Positions 1 to 12,769 of a stretch of 64,000 nucleotides of DNA are shown here, piece by piece. The stretch is from contig NC_049988.1 of assembly GCF_000003815.2 (NCBI RefSeq), positions 21,297,958-21,361,957 on the forward strand, written 5' to 3'. A program made the position numbers and the translations under genes. The notes under the pieces are model-generated. The model saw only the letters and a list, made by a program, of their open reading frames with translations. It was not told where the DNA came from and made no database searches. How positions within the stretch are numbered: the first letter of the stretch is position 1; the number at the start of each line of letters is the position of its first letter. The stretch comes from Branchiostoma floridae (Eukaryota > Chordata > Leptocardii > Amphioxiformes > Branchiostomatidae).

Positions 1-660
1 CCTACCAGCACATTCCATCATAACATCAGTCTTAAGCCACAAAGATGAGAGATAACAGTTGACATTATCATGTAGACATTCAGTCTTGTCTCTTTACATT
101 TTCTATGACCACCTAAAAGCACAAAGGTACATTCTTACAGCTGAAAGTTGCTATCTCCATATCTAACACATGACATCACTTTTAACCACCTGTCCCTGCT
201 TGTCATAATGGCTGACAGTATCAGTGCTCTTTACCTGTTCACTCTGTCACCTTTTCACACCTTGTCACACCTGCTGTGCCTGAAACCTAACACCATCAGC
301 GTGTAACCTGATACCATCACCTGTTTACACACCTGCAAGTGACAGTTGGTATTTCAGGAGTTGCAGGGACATTTTTACCTGCCAGTTCCCTTTAGAGTCA
401 TCTCCTTAGCACCTTTTACTGTCGTGTCGCTACAAATCTGCCACAGGCCGGTGATAATGCCACACTTTGCAACATGAAAAGGTTGGCAGTTTTTGCATCC
501 CATCGATTTGTATCAGCATGTTTACTTAAAGATAATGTCTGGCCTTTCCATCACTGCCCAGAGACAACTTAATTATTCTTAAGGTGGCAGAAACTGTCAA
601 AAGTCTTCTCTTGCTGCCAGTCGAAACTCTACTCCTGTGAAAGATGCCAAACCAGTATTG
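1..660 (+). other. Intron or flank, nothing recognised
   Basis: Unique-looking sequence with no conserved frame. Together with 890-1785 it contains no TRRAP exon that I could read. Confidence 0.5.
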
Positions 661-680
661 GATGCAAGTTAACTTCAATA

Positions 681-879
681 CTGTAAATGCAGAAATGTTC
701 TTGGTGGTTTTATGTTCGCGGCTTTCGTCGTGGCCACTTCACCGTGAACTTAAAACCACAGCAAGTATTTTTCCATTATAGTATGAGACTGCTGTCAATG
801 GTGCTACTGGAAACTTAAAACCACCGCGAACACCCATTACCGCGAAAGTAAAACCCTGTGAACTTAAATGCATTTACAG
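681..879 (+). mobile_element. TA-flanked MITE, family CTGTAAATGCA, copy 1
   Basis: Terminal inverted repeats CTGTAAATGCA and TGCATTTACAG lie between TA dinucleotides, as in mariner/Tc-type insertions. The roughly 200-bp interior is made of gcggtggttt, aaaccaccgcgaa and similar inverted motifs. No open frame. Confidence 0.85.
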
Positions 880-889
880 TACTGTATGG

Positions 890-1785
890 CCCTGTCCCTG
901 GTGTTGAACTCTGTGTGCTTCTGTACACACTAAATAAAACAGATAATTACAGCTTTCTGCAAACTTTGGGAAACTTAAACAGGTCACCATATGCTTAATG
1001 ATGTATGACATAATCTTTGCTATTGATATGGTGAAGATTTTATGTCTTGAAGAAAGAAAAGAAGTCGTAAGAAGGAAAGAAGTCCTTGAGTGGTTGGTAG
1101 TGGCTTACCCGAGACCTTGAAGTTGTAAAGATCGACCTTCGTATTGATCCCAGTGCTTCAGGGCAGGACAACAATCACGGCGGATATTTATTAGCCATTA
1201 AACCTGGGGAAAATCTGATTGCTTTTGTTGGAGGCGGAATTAAATGCAGAACTATTGGGGAGCAAGTTGTACAAGAACATTTGAGTTGTGAGTTAAGAAG
1301 TGAGAATTGTCGGAACAGGTTTTTATGGGGAGGTGGTACTCTGACTGAGATGGAAATGTATTGATTAGATCATTTTGTTTTCACCAATGTTTGGAGATTC
1401 TGATGAAAGGGCGAGTAAAAAGTTGTGAATGGATTTTACCTTAGTTTGATACCAACCATTTCTTAAACTGCAATCCCTTTCTACTGTCATTCTAATGATT
1501 TCCAGTGTTAGATAGCTCTTGGCTTTGAAAAAGAATTATTAAAGTTTACCCCATTAGCAGGCTGAGCTTTTCTTCAAATTGCAAAATGTATCTTTCTTTT
1601 TAGATTTGATATTTCCATTATATCACATTTTCATAAATTTGTGCTGCATGTTGTGTCTTTACTTTTTTTTTCATTTCTTCATTTTCCAGTGAATAATGTT
1701 CAGCATTGATAGACTCTGTGTAGATGTGATATTGTGCCTCCGTTCTAGTCTTTATGTTTTGCGGATCAGTTCTCAGAGTCAGTTC
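890..1785 (+). other. Intron or flank, nothing recognised
   Basis: AT-moderate unique sequence, only short open frames. Confidence 0.5.
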
Positions 1786-1789
1786 CTGT

Positions 1790-2545
1790 TCAAAATTGAT
1801 CCCTGTTTCCTCTTCAAACTTCACTTTCTACTTTGTAATTGGCTTAAATTTGCAGTCAGGCATATTGTTTCCTTTCAAATTACATTTTGTGGTTCTTAAC
1901 ATCACGAATATCCCATTTTGTGGACCAATGTAAGTTGACTTCACGTATCACATTATTGTATTGGTTGATGTTATATTGTTATAGTTCATTTATTTTGTTA
2001 TCTTTCTACTCACTGTGACCATTTCTGTGGTTTGTGGAAGTCCCCAATGTTTCATTTTTTGATCCATTCAAAACTGATTCCTGTTCCCCTCCTTCCATCA
2101 CAATTCACATTTTACTTTACAATTGCCTCCTTTTTGCAGTACATCTTTTTGTTACCTTTCCTTTCCCACCTTTTCTATGGTTTTTGAAGTCCCAACCAAT
2201 GTCTCATTTTTTACCCAATCCAAGTAGATCTCTGCTTTCCATCCTTTCCAACATAACGCTTTACTTTATGATTGGCTGTTGTTTGTAGTTCATCTTTTTT
2301 TACCATTCTTGTCACACCTTTTCTGTGGTTTGTGACGTCCCCGATGTCCCATTTTCTCAGTCAAAATTGATTCCTGTTCCCCTCCTTTCTAACTCAATTC
2401 ACTCTTTACTTCATAATTAGCTATTGTTTGCAGTTCATCTTTTTCTTAGCTTTCTGCTCTCTCCTTTTCTGTGGTTTGTGAGGTCCCCGACGTGCCATTT
2501 TCCAATCCAGTCCAAATTGATTTCTGATCGGGGATCGCCTGTACT
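1790..2545. repeat. About 145-bp tandem repeat, five copies
   Basis: Units contain ctttactttataattggct, tttgcagttcatctttt and ccttttctgtggtttgtg, strongly diverged at the left end. Confidence 0.75.
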
Positions 2546-2639
2546 TCCCCGCTATCCCATGTCCAATGGTAGTTAGTGGTGAGTTGGAGAGGTCAGGGTG
2601 GGAGGAAATGGGGGCTTACGCAGAATTGGATTTTCTCAG

Positions 2640-3310
2640 GCCAATCTGGGCCACTTATAGATCCGTCTGCAGACATGGGGTGGGCAGGCGTCGAGGGTGG
2701 GGCACTTATAGATCCGTCTACAAACGTGTGACTNNNNNNNNNNNNNNNNNNNNNNNNNNNNNNNNNNNNNNNNNNNNNNNNNNNNNNNNNNNNNNNNNNN
2801 NNNNNNNNNNNNNNNNNNNNNNNNNNNNNNNNNNNNNNNNNNNNNNNNNNNNNNNNNNNNNNNNNNNNNNNNNNNNNNNNNNNNNNNNNNNNAGGGGTTC
2901 TTCAGTTGCTCTTTAAAACATGCTGGGGGTGGTCCGAGTAAAAGGGTGGGGCACTTATAGATCCGTTTTACAAAACTGGGGGGGGGGGGCAGGCATGAAG
3001 GGTGGGGCACTTATAGATCCGTCTACAAACGTGTGGGGGGGGCAGGCATGAAGGGTGGGGCACTTATAGATCCGTCTACAAACGTGTGGGGGGGGGCAGG
3101 CATGAAGGGTGGGGCACTTATAGATCCGTCTACAAACGTGTGGGGGGGGGGGCAGGCATGAAGGGTGGGGCACTTATAGATCCGTCTACAAACATGTGTG
3201 TGTGTGTGGGGAGGGGGCAGGCATGTAGGGTGGTCAGGTGGAAGAGTTGTGTTTTATAGATCCGTCTACATACAGTGTACATGGGTGGGCAGGCATGGAG
3301 AGTGGAGCAG
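2640..3310. repeat. 54-58 bp G-rich minisatellite around a gap
   Basis: At least eight units of gcacttatagatccgtctac, aaacgtgtgg and a run of 7-10 G followed by caggcatgaagg. The 159-N gap 2734-2892 lies inside. Confidence 0.92.
2734..2892. other. Assembly gap, 159 N
   Basis: Inside the 54-58 bp G-rich minisatellite. Confidence 0.99.
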
Positions 3311-3679
3311 GTGTATTTGATGTGATCTACCAAGAAAGCAAAAAGAACAAGAAATCACACTCATTCAAAATGGAAACTTTTGTCCACTCCCTCTGTGAAC
3401 ATAGCTTGGAATAGGCGTTACAAGCATAAAGTGGGCCAGAAATGTGTGGAGTGGAACCAACTCGGTTGGTGAGATCCACACCATCCAGCAGTATCGGTTT
3501 ACAGCCTGCAAGTGTTTAAGTAGCAATGATCTTCACTAATACGGTCTGCACAGCTGTCAATCACAGGCATCACATGACCTGTGGGCATGCTCATTGGCCA
3601 GCAGATATGATGTCATAGATTCTGACTCTTACAAATTGCATTTCCTTTTTTTTATCAGTTGTTTGGCTACAGAAAAGCC

Positions 3680-3794
3680 TAGTTATAGACATTTTCGATA
3701 AGGCGTCAGAAGAATGACGGCTGAGACACAATGATTTACCGGCTTCGACCTTTTATTCAAAAGTATTCATCGGAATCAATAGTTATAGACATTT
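3680..3794 (-). mobile_element. Short retroposon fragment with 15-bp target duplication
   Basis: The exact direct repeat tagttatagacattt (3680-3694, 3780-3794) brackets 85 nt containing cttttattcaaaagtattca. The exact 15-bp duplication suggests LINE-type retroposition of a truncated element. Confidence 0.6.
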
Positions 3795-4060
3795 GTTTGA
3801 CCCAAGGACCCCACAAAAACTGAGGCCACATTTGTCACATTTGAAGATAATGGACTTTCTACCAGATCTTTAGCAAGCTAATTTTGTTAACCTTTTACTT
3901 TTTGTCTCCACGTTTGTTTATTACAATACCCTCTAGTCATGGTTGCTAGAGGGTTGTTGCTAGTGAATTTTGAGAGACGGAATCTATGGCTTATATGAAC
4001 TTACCAGGTTGGAAGAAGCTTCATTCATCATGATTTGGGGCTGGACATGCGAGGCTTATA

Positions 4061-4405
4061 GGATCAGGGAGGGGGGGCATTTAGGTGCCGATTTCTGCTC
4101 TGGGATTCCCACAGATTTGCCGTCCCTCGGATAGGACGTAAAATGGAGGTCCCGTGTCTGGGGAGAGCCACACCCCAGGCACGTTAAAGGACCCGTCACA
4201 TGTGCGATAGTGCGGTGTGAGTGGTTCAAAACCTACAGTCCCTTGGCCGCACCTGGGGCAATTACTGTCGTATTGAGGTCACCTGAATAGCGCCACGCTC
4301 GCTCCAGATACTTGCGATTTAGCCCCGTCTATTGTTAGCTCCTTGCAATTCAGCCGCTGGCTGCCAAGAGAGAGTAATCAGCCCATACAATAACAATCCA
4401 ATAAC
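4061..4405 (+). mobile_element. LINE 3'-tail-like dispersed repeat
   Basis: Carries ccctcggataggacgtaaaa, gaggtcccgtgt and cacgttaaaggaccc. This order is typical of CR1/L2-type LINE 3' ends and their SINE partners. No coding part. Confidence 0.5.
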
Positions 4406-4905
4406 ACAGCAACTGCAGTTCACATCCATCTGATAGGTGGTGCTGCTGCACATACATATATACAAACGTGTTTGATCACTATCCTAATATTTGGCCTCCT
4501 GGGATGGTTTTGAGGCGTTGAAAGAAAAAAGTGAAAATTTGTACGGAAACTTTGAACTGTTCATTAGATGCAGTTCTATAGGAAAAAAAATTAGACAAAA
4601 TTGACATGGAAAATATAAGAAACATTTAAACCCCTCTGTCTATGAAGTCTTCCAAATTGAATGAAGGTGTTAGATTGTGATTTCGAAGTGTTTCATTGAA
4701 GAAGTCATCAACATAACTGTTTCACAAATTACTTCTTGTCATTAAATTTATGTAGTCTGTTGCGAACGAAAATTGATATGTTCCATGTAATACCATCATT
4801 CTTCTGTTCTAAACGAAGATTGATTTGTTAATATCGTTTTCCTGCTTTAAACAAAGATTGATATGTTAATACCAATCATTCGTCAAAACCCACCAGAGGT
4901 TACAG

Positions 4906-4944
4906 AGGTCACAGGTCAAACCCCAGCGGAGGTCACAGAGGTCA
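4906..4944 (+). promoter_or_regulatory. Candidate nuclear-receptor sites (DR1 and DR3)
   Basis: AGGTCA-C-AGGTCA at 4906-4918 and AGGTCA-CAG-AGGTCA at 4930-4944 are perfect direct repeats of the receptor half-site. Function is inferred from motif only. The local acagaggtcacag duplication may explain the pairing. Confidence 0.35.
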
Positions 4945-5489
4945 TAGCGCGGTGGTCCCTCTAAAGGCACCATGTGTTTCGGTAATGGGGTCAGGTCTTC
5001 ATAGACCAGAAACGGACAGGAGCATTTTCTGGTGCTGAGTGATATTGTTGGCTGTCAGTTTAATGGTAGACAGTAGTGGCAAAAATGGCTGATTTTTGTT
5101 CATCATTTCTCACACACAATCATGTCGCCTCTATAACAGTAAGTTAGACACACTGGCAGCGAGCACGTTGGTGGTCTGACTGGCTGAAATATGCCATGGT
5201 TGTGAGTAAATGGGTTAGCAAGTTAGAACATAGTGATCACAGTCTGTATCTGTATCTATATAGCCGGTATAACCGCCCTTCGGCGTAACACACCAGCTTC
5301 GCAGGCACGCGGTGCGTTATATTACATGTACACTGAATGATCCGTCACACCTAACTTTTGCACAGTCTGGCTGAAGATATTGTGTCAATGGGTCAGATGT
5401 CGATGTACCAGCTCATTTCTGGTGTTGGGTGGAATGGATGGTTGTCAGTTTTACAGTGGACAGAAGGCGTGGGAAATGGCCTCCGTCGG

Positions 5490-6880
5490 TGACCTACAGC
5501 GACCCTTGTGCACGGACGGGTCTTTCGCAAACCGTGACAGACGACGACTGTTGGTGAAATTGAGGTCGCGACGTCCGAACATAAAGTGGTCGAATATATA
5601 TGTCAGACTGCGATGGTGTATAAGGATTCTTCTTTTCCTCAAATGGGAAGAAAAGTTGAAAAACAGCCTTTTCTGTTGATGTAGAATCTGGTCTTTTCCA
5701 AACCATAACAAACGACGACTGTTGGTGAAATTGAGGTCGCTATGTCCAAACATAGAGTGGTAGAATTGATATGTCACTTTGTGACAGTCAAAGGACAGGA
5801 TTCACTCATTCTTCTTGTCTGACTGAAGAATTTAGTTAAGAAGAAACCTATTTCTTGGCAGAATGGGTAGCACAGATAAAGTATAACAAATAACAACTGT
5901 CAGTGAAATTTTGGAGGAGGCATCCAAACATTGAGTGGTAGAATTTGTGTGTCACTCTGGGACAGTCAAAGGACTGAATTCACTGTTTCTTCTAGTCTGA
6001 TTTAAGAAAGTTGAGAAGAAACCCATTTCTTGGCTGAATAGATAAATGTGTCTGCAAAGAAACTGTGAAAGGACCAGTGTCTGTAAAATTTAGGTCGTGA
6101 CGGCCAAACATCAAGTGGTAGAATTTACATATCTCTCCATGACAGTTAAAGCACTTACAGTTAAGACAGTTAAGATTCTTGTACATTTAGATGGAAAAAA
6201 AAAACTTGAAAAACAGCCGTTTTTGTTGACAAAGGATCCAGTCTTTTGCAAACTGTAACAAATGATGACTGTCAGTAAAATTGAGGTCAGGATGTCCGAA
6301 CATCAAGTGGAACAATTTATATGTCACTGTGTGACAGTCAGTGTACTGGATTCACTGATTCTTCTTGCCCTACTGAAAAAAGAGAAGCAACCCATTTCTT
6401 AGATGAATAGATACTGCAAAAAAAAACTGTAACAAATGATAACTGGTCGTAGAATTGAGGTCAGACGTCCAAACATCAAGTGGTCGAATATATGTGTCAG
6501 ACTGTGACAAATAAAGGACTGAATTCACTGATTCTTCTTTCCAGAAATGGGAAAAAAGTTGGAAAACAACCTTTTTCGTTTATGCAGAATCTGGTCTTCT
6601 GCAAACTGTAACAAATCATGACTGTCAGAAAAATTGAGGCCACTACCGCCAAACAGTTAAAGTGATAGAAAGTATATGTCATGTTGTTCTCTGGCATTTT
6701 GAGAACTGGATTCATTCATTCTTTGTCTCACTGAAATAATTTAGAAGCAGCCCATTTCTTGCCAGAATAGATAGTGCAAACAAAGTGTAACAAACGACAA
6801 CTGTCGGTGAAATTGAGGTCATGATGGCCGAACATTAAGTGGCACAGTTTGTATGTCAGACTGTGACAGTGTGCGGACTG
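5490..6880. repeat. About 200-bp tandem repeat, seven diverged copies
   Basis: Each copy has acgactgttggtgaaattga, gtccaaacatcaagtggtag and gtcactctgtgacagtcaaa, followed by cccatttcttggctgaat or an alternative ttgaaaaacagcc block. Confidence 0.85.
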
Positions 6881-7394
6881 AATAAGAGGATCAGAAAGTG
6901 AAAACATCAAAATCAGCCAATTTGGGTAATTTCCATTGCTCAACATCTTACTGTTGAAGTGTTTGACTGTCCAGTGTAAGGATGACAAGTCAGAGTTCTT
7001 CCTGTTACAGTTATACTCTTCACTTTGAGTTTGGCTCTTTTTCAGATCATTTTTTCCAGTTTTTACTGTCACTGATAAACAACCAGAGCTCCAGTGTTGG
7101 AAACAGAGTTTATTTCAAACCCGCTTTATTTACTCCACACAAGATTAATGCCCACAGACTTTACCTCTGCACCTTTGTAATGAAGTCTTGGCACTTAATC
7201 CACTCCATCCAGCCTCAGAACAGGTTTTACGGCTCATTCCTGATCATGTGTTTGACAGAGATCGCTTCGTTGTACCTTGTTACCTTTTACAATCCTTCTC
7301 TACTGCCCCAGTTAATATCTACAGACCCAGTACATCATAATTTCAACTGTGGAACAAGTTTTTACAACCTTTGTGAGATCATATTCCTGTAAGT

Positions 7395-7960
7395 GTTTAC
7401 AGCAGACGATAGATCACAGCCCTGTTACAATTATAGTTGGATATGGTTTCAATATTTTCTACAGCTTGAGTTAATATGTTCTAACCCAATATGTCAGAAT
7501 TTCACCTGGTCCAGTTGAGTTAAGTTTTTACGATCTTAGTGACATCATATCCCTCTAATGTTAAGGTTTTACAGCAGACGATAGATCATAGCCTTGTTAC
7601 AATTCTAGTTGGATATGGTTTCAATATTTTCTACAGCTTGACCCAATATGTCAGAATTTTACCAGTTGAGTAAGTTTTAACGATCTTTGTGACATCATAG
7701 TTGGATATGGTTTCAATATTTTCTACAACTACAGTTGATATGTTCTAACCCAATATGCCAGAATTTCACCAGGTAAGTTTTTTACGATCTTTGTGATCCC
7801 CTGTAATGTTAAGGTTTTACAGCAGACGATAGATCATAGCCTTGAATGTTACAATTATCGTTGGATATGGTTTCAATATTTTCTACAGCTTTAGTTAATA
7901 TAATCCGACCCAATATGTCAGAATTTCAACAGTTGAGTAAGTTTTACAATTTCAGTTAGA
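7395..7960. repeat. About 165-bp tandem repeat, four copies
   Basis: Units contain gttggatatggtttcaatat, cccaatatgtcagaatttca and gcagacgatagatcatagcc. Confidence 0.88.
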
Positions 7961-9229
7961 CCATAACCCCGTCATACAGATGAATATGTCTCCCTTTTTT
8001 AAAGTTCTTCATTTGGATGTCATTAGTGATTCTGATATGTCTGCAGCCCACTTAGTTATTTAGCACAAGTTTCTTTTACAAGCCTTTTCCAACTTTGTGT
8101 GTTTATGGAGATCACATCCTTAGTGATGTATCATTAGATGTTGCATTGTTAGGAGCATAGCTGCAGAGTTTTCTGGCCTATGGATACTAAATATATATGA
8201 AGATCTTAATAAACAAATAAACAGACAGACAGACAAGCAACACCATTTTTTTTAGTACATAGAACATTTTGCAAATTGGTGTAAGAAACAAGATGATGAC
8301 TTGTTCCAGCCTAAGATTAGAATGTACAATCATGTAGAGGTTTGGTCAGTTGCTTGTTCAAAGCAAACATATAATACTCGTACTGTGCATCATATACTGT
8401 AAGTTACAGTAACTAACATATTTTGTTAACTACAGTAAATATACAATCATACTGTACACCATATAAGGTAGCAATCAGTTCAGTTCTGAAAACTGAAAAC
8501 ACTATGAAACTTAATATTACATCTTTTAATGTAGACACTGTCAACATACATGTAGTACAGATATCTGTCCATGTGTAATATAACTTTGACAAGGTAACGT
8601 TACTTTTATTTTATAGACCACATAACTTCTGACTTTGCTCAGTAACAAATGTGATAGATGTCTCCTCGGTATCAGTGTGCTTTCATCAAGAACTCATTTG
8701 CATATCAGTGTGCTTTCATCAAGAACTCATTTGCATGTTGAGGCATGTTTTTGTTTCCCCAATCATGTCGATCAGAGTGCCTGCTGAGATGTGGTTGATA
8801 TGTGTCGTTTCAAATGGCATCCTGTATGGAGTAATCTACTGTACGTGGAGATGGGAGGGGTGATAGTCGTCCCAGGAGAAAGGGGCTCATAATTTGATAC
8901 AAATTTATTGGTTCTCGGATTTCGAATAATGATGCTGAACCGCAAAGTCAGTATGAAAATCTTTACTATAATTAGAAACCCTGCAGGAAAGGTACAACGA
9001 ACATGTGACTAGAGTTTGGTAACTTACAACTTGACATGATCTAGACATCTGGTTGTCTACCTAGATATATACAAAGATGTGAGCTGTACATATCTGTCCC
9101 TGGATGAAGATTGTACTTCGTACATGTAAGGGTTGGCTTGTGTGTGCTAGACAAGGAGGAGGAGAACTCTCCAGTCCCATAAAGCACCTACTAGTACTTC
9201 CACAGTCTGTTATTGTAACTACATTAGAT
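7961..9229 (+). other. Intron or flank, unique
   Basis: No gene. Contains the octamer duplication at 8671-8736. Confidence 0.5.
8671..8736. repeat. 33-bp perfect duplication with octamer motif
   Basis: Two adjacent identical 33-bp units, each ending in the POU octamer ATTTGCAT (8696-8703 and 8729-8736). Confidence 0.9.
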
Positions 9230-9950
9230 CTGGGAATGTTTCAAGGGGTACTGTATTGACAAATGTTGTCGTATAGCCTGTCCTGTGTGTAGATAATTTT
9301 CAGTCCTGTAGAATCTGATGAAGTTCTTGATATCTGGGACCTCTGCCTTAGGTCTGCGAATGTTTCAGCTTGTACTTTGTTGACGCATGTTGTCGTAAAA
9401 CCTGTCCTATGTGTAGATAATGTTGTGTACCAGTCCTGTAGATGAAGTTGTTGATATCTGGGACCTCTACATGTACCTTAGATCTGTGAATGTTTCAGTA
9501 CTTTGTTGTAGAATGTGGTCATAAAACCCGTCCTGTGTGTAGATAATTTTCTGTACTGTAGATGAGAGTTGTTGATATCTGGGGCCTCGACCTTACATCT
9601 GTGAATGTTTCAGTTTCTACTTTATTGAAGAATGTTGTCGTAAAATCTGTCCTTTGTGTAGATAATTTTCTGTACTATAGATGAGAGTTGTTGATATCTG
9701 GGACCTCTACCTTACCTGAGATCTGGGGATGTTTCAGCTTGTACTTTATTGAAGAATGTTGTGGTAAAACCTGTCCTGTGTGTAGATAATGTTGTGTACC
9801 AGTCCTTTAGATGAAATTGTTGATATCTTGGACCGCTACCTTGGATCTGCGAATGTTTCAGTACTTTGTTGTAGAATGTCCTCATAAAGCCAGTCCTTTG
9901 TGTAGATAATTTTGTGTACTGTAGATGTTGGCTGTTGATATCTGTACCCC
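9230..9950. repeat. About 120-bp tandem repeat, six copies
   Basis: Units contain ttgttgatatctgggacctc, tctgtgaatgtttcag, ttgtcgtaaaacctgtcct and gtgtgtagataat. Confidence 0.88.
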
Positions 9951-10249
9951 TGAGAGACACCCATGTGATAAGGGCATTTTTATGGTAGGAACTACGACCG
10001 GATGATGATGATAGCAGGAACATGAGATACAGAGTAATGAGAATAGGCACTACCCGACCTTCACATCGACCTTTCTGGTGTTTTATGTCAGTAGAGTTGA
10101 GTGCTGCAGTGCAAAGGTGCTGTGTAGAAACTTCACTTCGCTGTTGGTAACATTTGTCAAGAAAGTCATGAATATAGAAGGTTATATTTACCTTTGCCAA
10201 GAATCCAGGTTATATTTTGGGCAGCGTGTGTTTTTGTGTGTGTGAGAGT

Positions 10250-11710
10250 AGGTCTTGATGAGACCTGGAAATGATAAGATTTATCTTACAAAGTCATGAC
10301 GGGAGAATGGAATGGGGTTTCTTAAACACTTCACAACAGTCTTTAAAGAAAGATGCCATGAAAGAAACATGGGACCTGCTTACGCAGCATCACGAGTAGG
10401 CCTTGAACTTAAAGATGATCTCCTTAATACAAAGTCTTGAATAAGACTTGACATGAAGGAGACTTGAGGGGGCCTTCTTAAACAAAGTCTTCAGGAGGGA
10501 GGCCATGAATGACGTAGGAATGTGCCATGAGGAGGCCTTGAACTTAAAGATAATTAGGATTTGTGATCTCCTTACACAAATTCTTGTTTAAGACTTGAAG
10601 GAGACTTTAAGGGGCCTCATTGAGTAAAGTCTTAAGGAAGGAGACCATGAATTATGGCGAGGTGTGACCTTGAAGATGATTAGGATTTGGAATCTCCTCA
10701 CATGAAGGAGAAGATCTTGAATGATGTTGGACCTTGGCTTATACAAAGTCTTGAGAGAGTCTGAAGGTAAATTATGGAGTAGAACCTCCTTATACAAACT
10801 CTTGAGGAAGCTTTGATAATTACTATGTTTGACCTCCTTATACAGAGTCTTGAATGAAACATAACCATGAAAGGAGACTTGAAGGGGCCTCCTTAAGTAA
10901 AGTCTTAAGGAAGGAGCTGGCAGAATCGTGTGCCTCAGTAGTTAAGACACACTATACACTAGGTAGAAGCTCTTGACGACAACTTAAATCAGGAAATTTT
11001 TTTATGAAAAGCGAGAGGCGAGCCCTGCTTCAGTTGGCGGATGTCGCTCAGTGAGGCCAAAGGTCGCTTCATTCAGCGAAATTCCATACGATTGCTCTAC
11101 TAGCAATCCTAACATTAACATCACGAGTAGGCCTTGAACTTGACAATAATTAGGATCTAGGATCTCCTTACATCAAGACTGAGGGGGTCTTGAATGACGT
11201 TGGACCTTGGCTCATTCAAAGTCTTGAGAGAGTCTGAAGGTAAATTATGGAGTAGGGCCTCCTTACACAAACTCTTGAGGAAGCTTTAATGATAATGATG
11301 GTTCACCTCCTTACACAAAGTCAGGAATAAGACTTGATCGTAAAGGAAGACTTGAAGGGGCCTTTACTAAGTCTTAAGGAATTAAGGAAGCCATGAATTA
11401 TAATCAAGATGTGTGACCTCCTTCATTACACAAGGTCATGAGGAGACCTTGAACTTGACAATAATTAGGATTTGGAATCTCCTCTAAGGTCTCTTCAGTG
11501 TCTCTGACGAAAGGTAACGGACGTTATCTGAAACATCTGACCATTTCCAGCATCATATCCAGTTGCTTGAGTAACAACTACTGCTGTTTCTTCGGTGTAT
11601 CTTACTAATAATAAGTATATTCTGGATGTCTAACCTTCATTGACGCTCCTTACACAAAGTCTTGAGGTTTTGAATGCTGTTGGACCTTGGAATTGGCTTA
11701 CACCAAGTCT
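10250..11710. repeat. Diverged tandem repeat region
   Basis: Recurring ctccttacacaaagtcttga, ggccttgaacttaaagatga, taattaggatttggaatctc and agtcttaaggaaggag, in loosely ordered units of roughly 100-250 bp. Confidence 0.75.
11496..11585 (-). mobile_element. About 130-bp TIR element, partial inverted copy
   Basis: ctgacgaaaggtaacggacg, aaacatctgaccatttccag and catatccagttgcttgagta are the reverse complement of the copy at 59331. Confidence 0.65.
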
Positions 11711-11844
11711 TCAGGAAGTCTTGGAGGAAAATCAGGTCGTTGGCCCAGCTTAGATTGGCCTGCCAGATATCCTCTCGTCTCCGAGCTGCAGCGTTTATAA
11801 TAAGTTATTACCAACTTTATGGCCCGCTTAACCAAAGCGATGGA

Positions 11845-12005
11845 CTGAGACTTGATATATAAAGGTTTCCCTGGTAATTTGTGTGAGTCTTTGAAGGCAA
11901 ATCTGCGCACAGGGAATAGCGATGGCCTGAGACCTGATATACAAGGGTTTCTTCTGTAATTTGTGTGAAGCTTTGAAGGGAAATCTGCACAGAGGGAATA
12001 AAACA
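11845..12005. repeat. 76-bp direct duplication
   Basis: cctgagacctgatatacaag, taatttgtgtgaag and aaatctgcacagagggaata occur twice in tandem with a few changes. Confidence 0.8.
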
Positions 12006-12186
12006 TGGTGGGGTCACAGCTGGGATATAACAGGACTAAAGGATTTCCTGGGTTCTACATAAATCTGAAGAGTTCGTCTCATTCAGATTCAAGTCTCAAA
12101 CTCAGGACTGAGGAATGGGTGGGAAGTTCCTACCTTCTACTTGCTTCAAGTTTGTAGCTCTCTGTAGTTTTGTTTCCATACTCACT

Positions 12187-12466
12187 CACTCTCTGGTTTA
12201 ACGACTGTTGTTCCCATCCTGTGGGGGTTAGACGTGCTTGCACATAGATGAGGGGGCTTGATGGCAGCTCTCCAGCATCCTCTATCATTTGGGTTGACAC
12301 TGTGTAGGTTGAGGAAGTGTACAGTATGTCTTGCCTTATGTTGTCTGTCCATCTCTTTCATGGTCGTCCTCGAGGGTTCTTTCTCTCAATGCGTCTTTCT
12401 ATGATCTTCCTGGGCTACTTCTCCTCTTCCATTCTTTGGATGTGGCCGTACCTGCACTGTCTATTG
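12187..12466 (-). pseudogene. LINE reverse-transcriptase 3' end relic
   Basis: On the minus strand one frame reads CRYGHIQRMEEEK, stop, PRKIIERRIERKNPRGRP, stop, KRWTDNIRQDIL. This is the familiar C-terminal block (R-x-GH-x-x-RM, then RGRP-x-KRW-x-D) of LINE ORF2 proteins. Two in-frame stops and no upstream domains show a dead 5'-truncated copy, antisense to TRRAP. Confidence 0.8.
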
Positions 12467-12499
12467 AACCTCACTGTGTCCTGTACACAGTGAGCCCAT

Positions 12500-12765
12500 G
12501 CCTGGTTCTTTGTAGCCATGAACTTTTGAGATGATCCATACTAAGAAATAAATCACCCTTTGTAACCATAGACTTTTGAGATGATCCGTACTGAAAAATA
12601 AATCATCCTTTATAACCATAAACTTTTGAGATGATCCATACTAAGAAATAGATTACTCTTTGTAACCCTAAACGTTTGAGATGATCCATACTAAGAAATA
12701 AATCACCCTTTGTAACTATTATCTTTTGAGATGATCCTGACTAAAAATAAGTCATCCTTAAAGTA
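12500..12765. repeat. 54-bp minisatellite, five copies
   Basis: Units of cttttgagatgatccatact followed by aagaaataaatcaccctttg and taaccat. Confidence 0.9.
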
Positions 12766-12769
12766 AGTA

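Larger units (their letters stand above)
3311..5489 (+). other. Intron or flank, mostly unique
   Basis: Apart from the retroposon fragment (3680), the LINE-tail-like repeat (4061) and receptor half-sites (4906), only a weak 60-bp repeat (aacgaagattgatatgttaa, 4740-4870) was seen. Confidence 0.5.
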
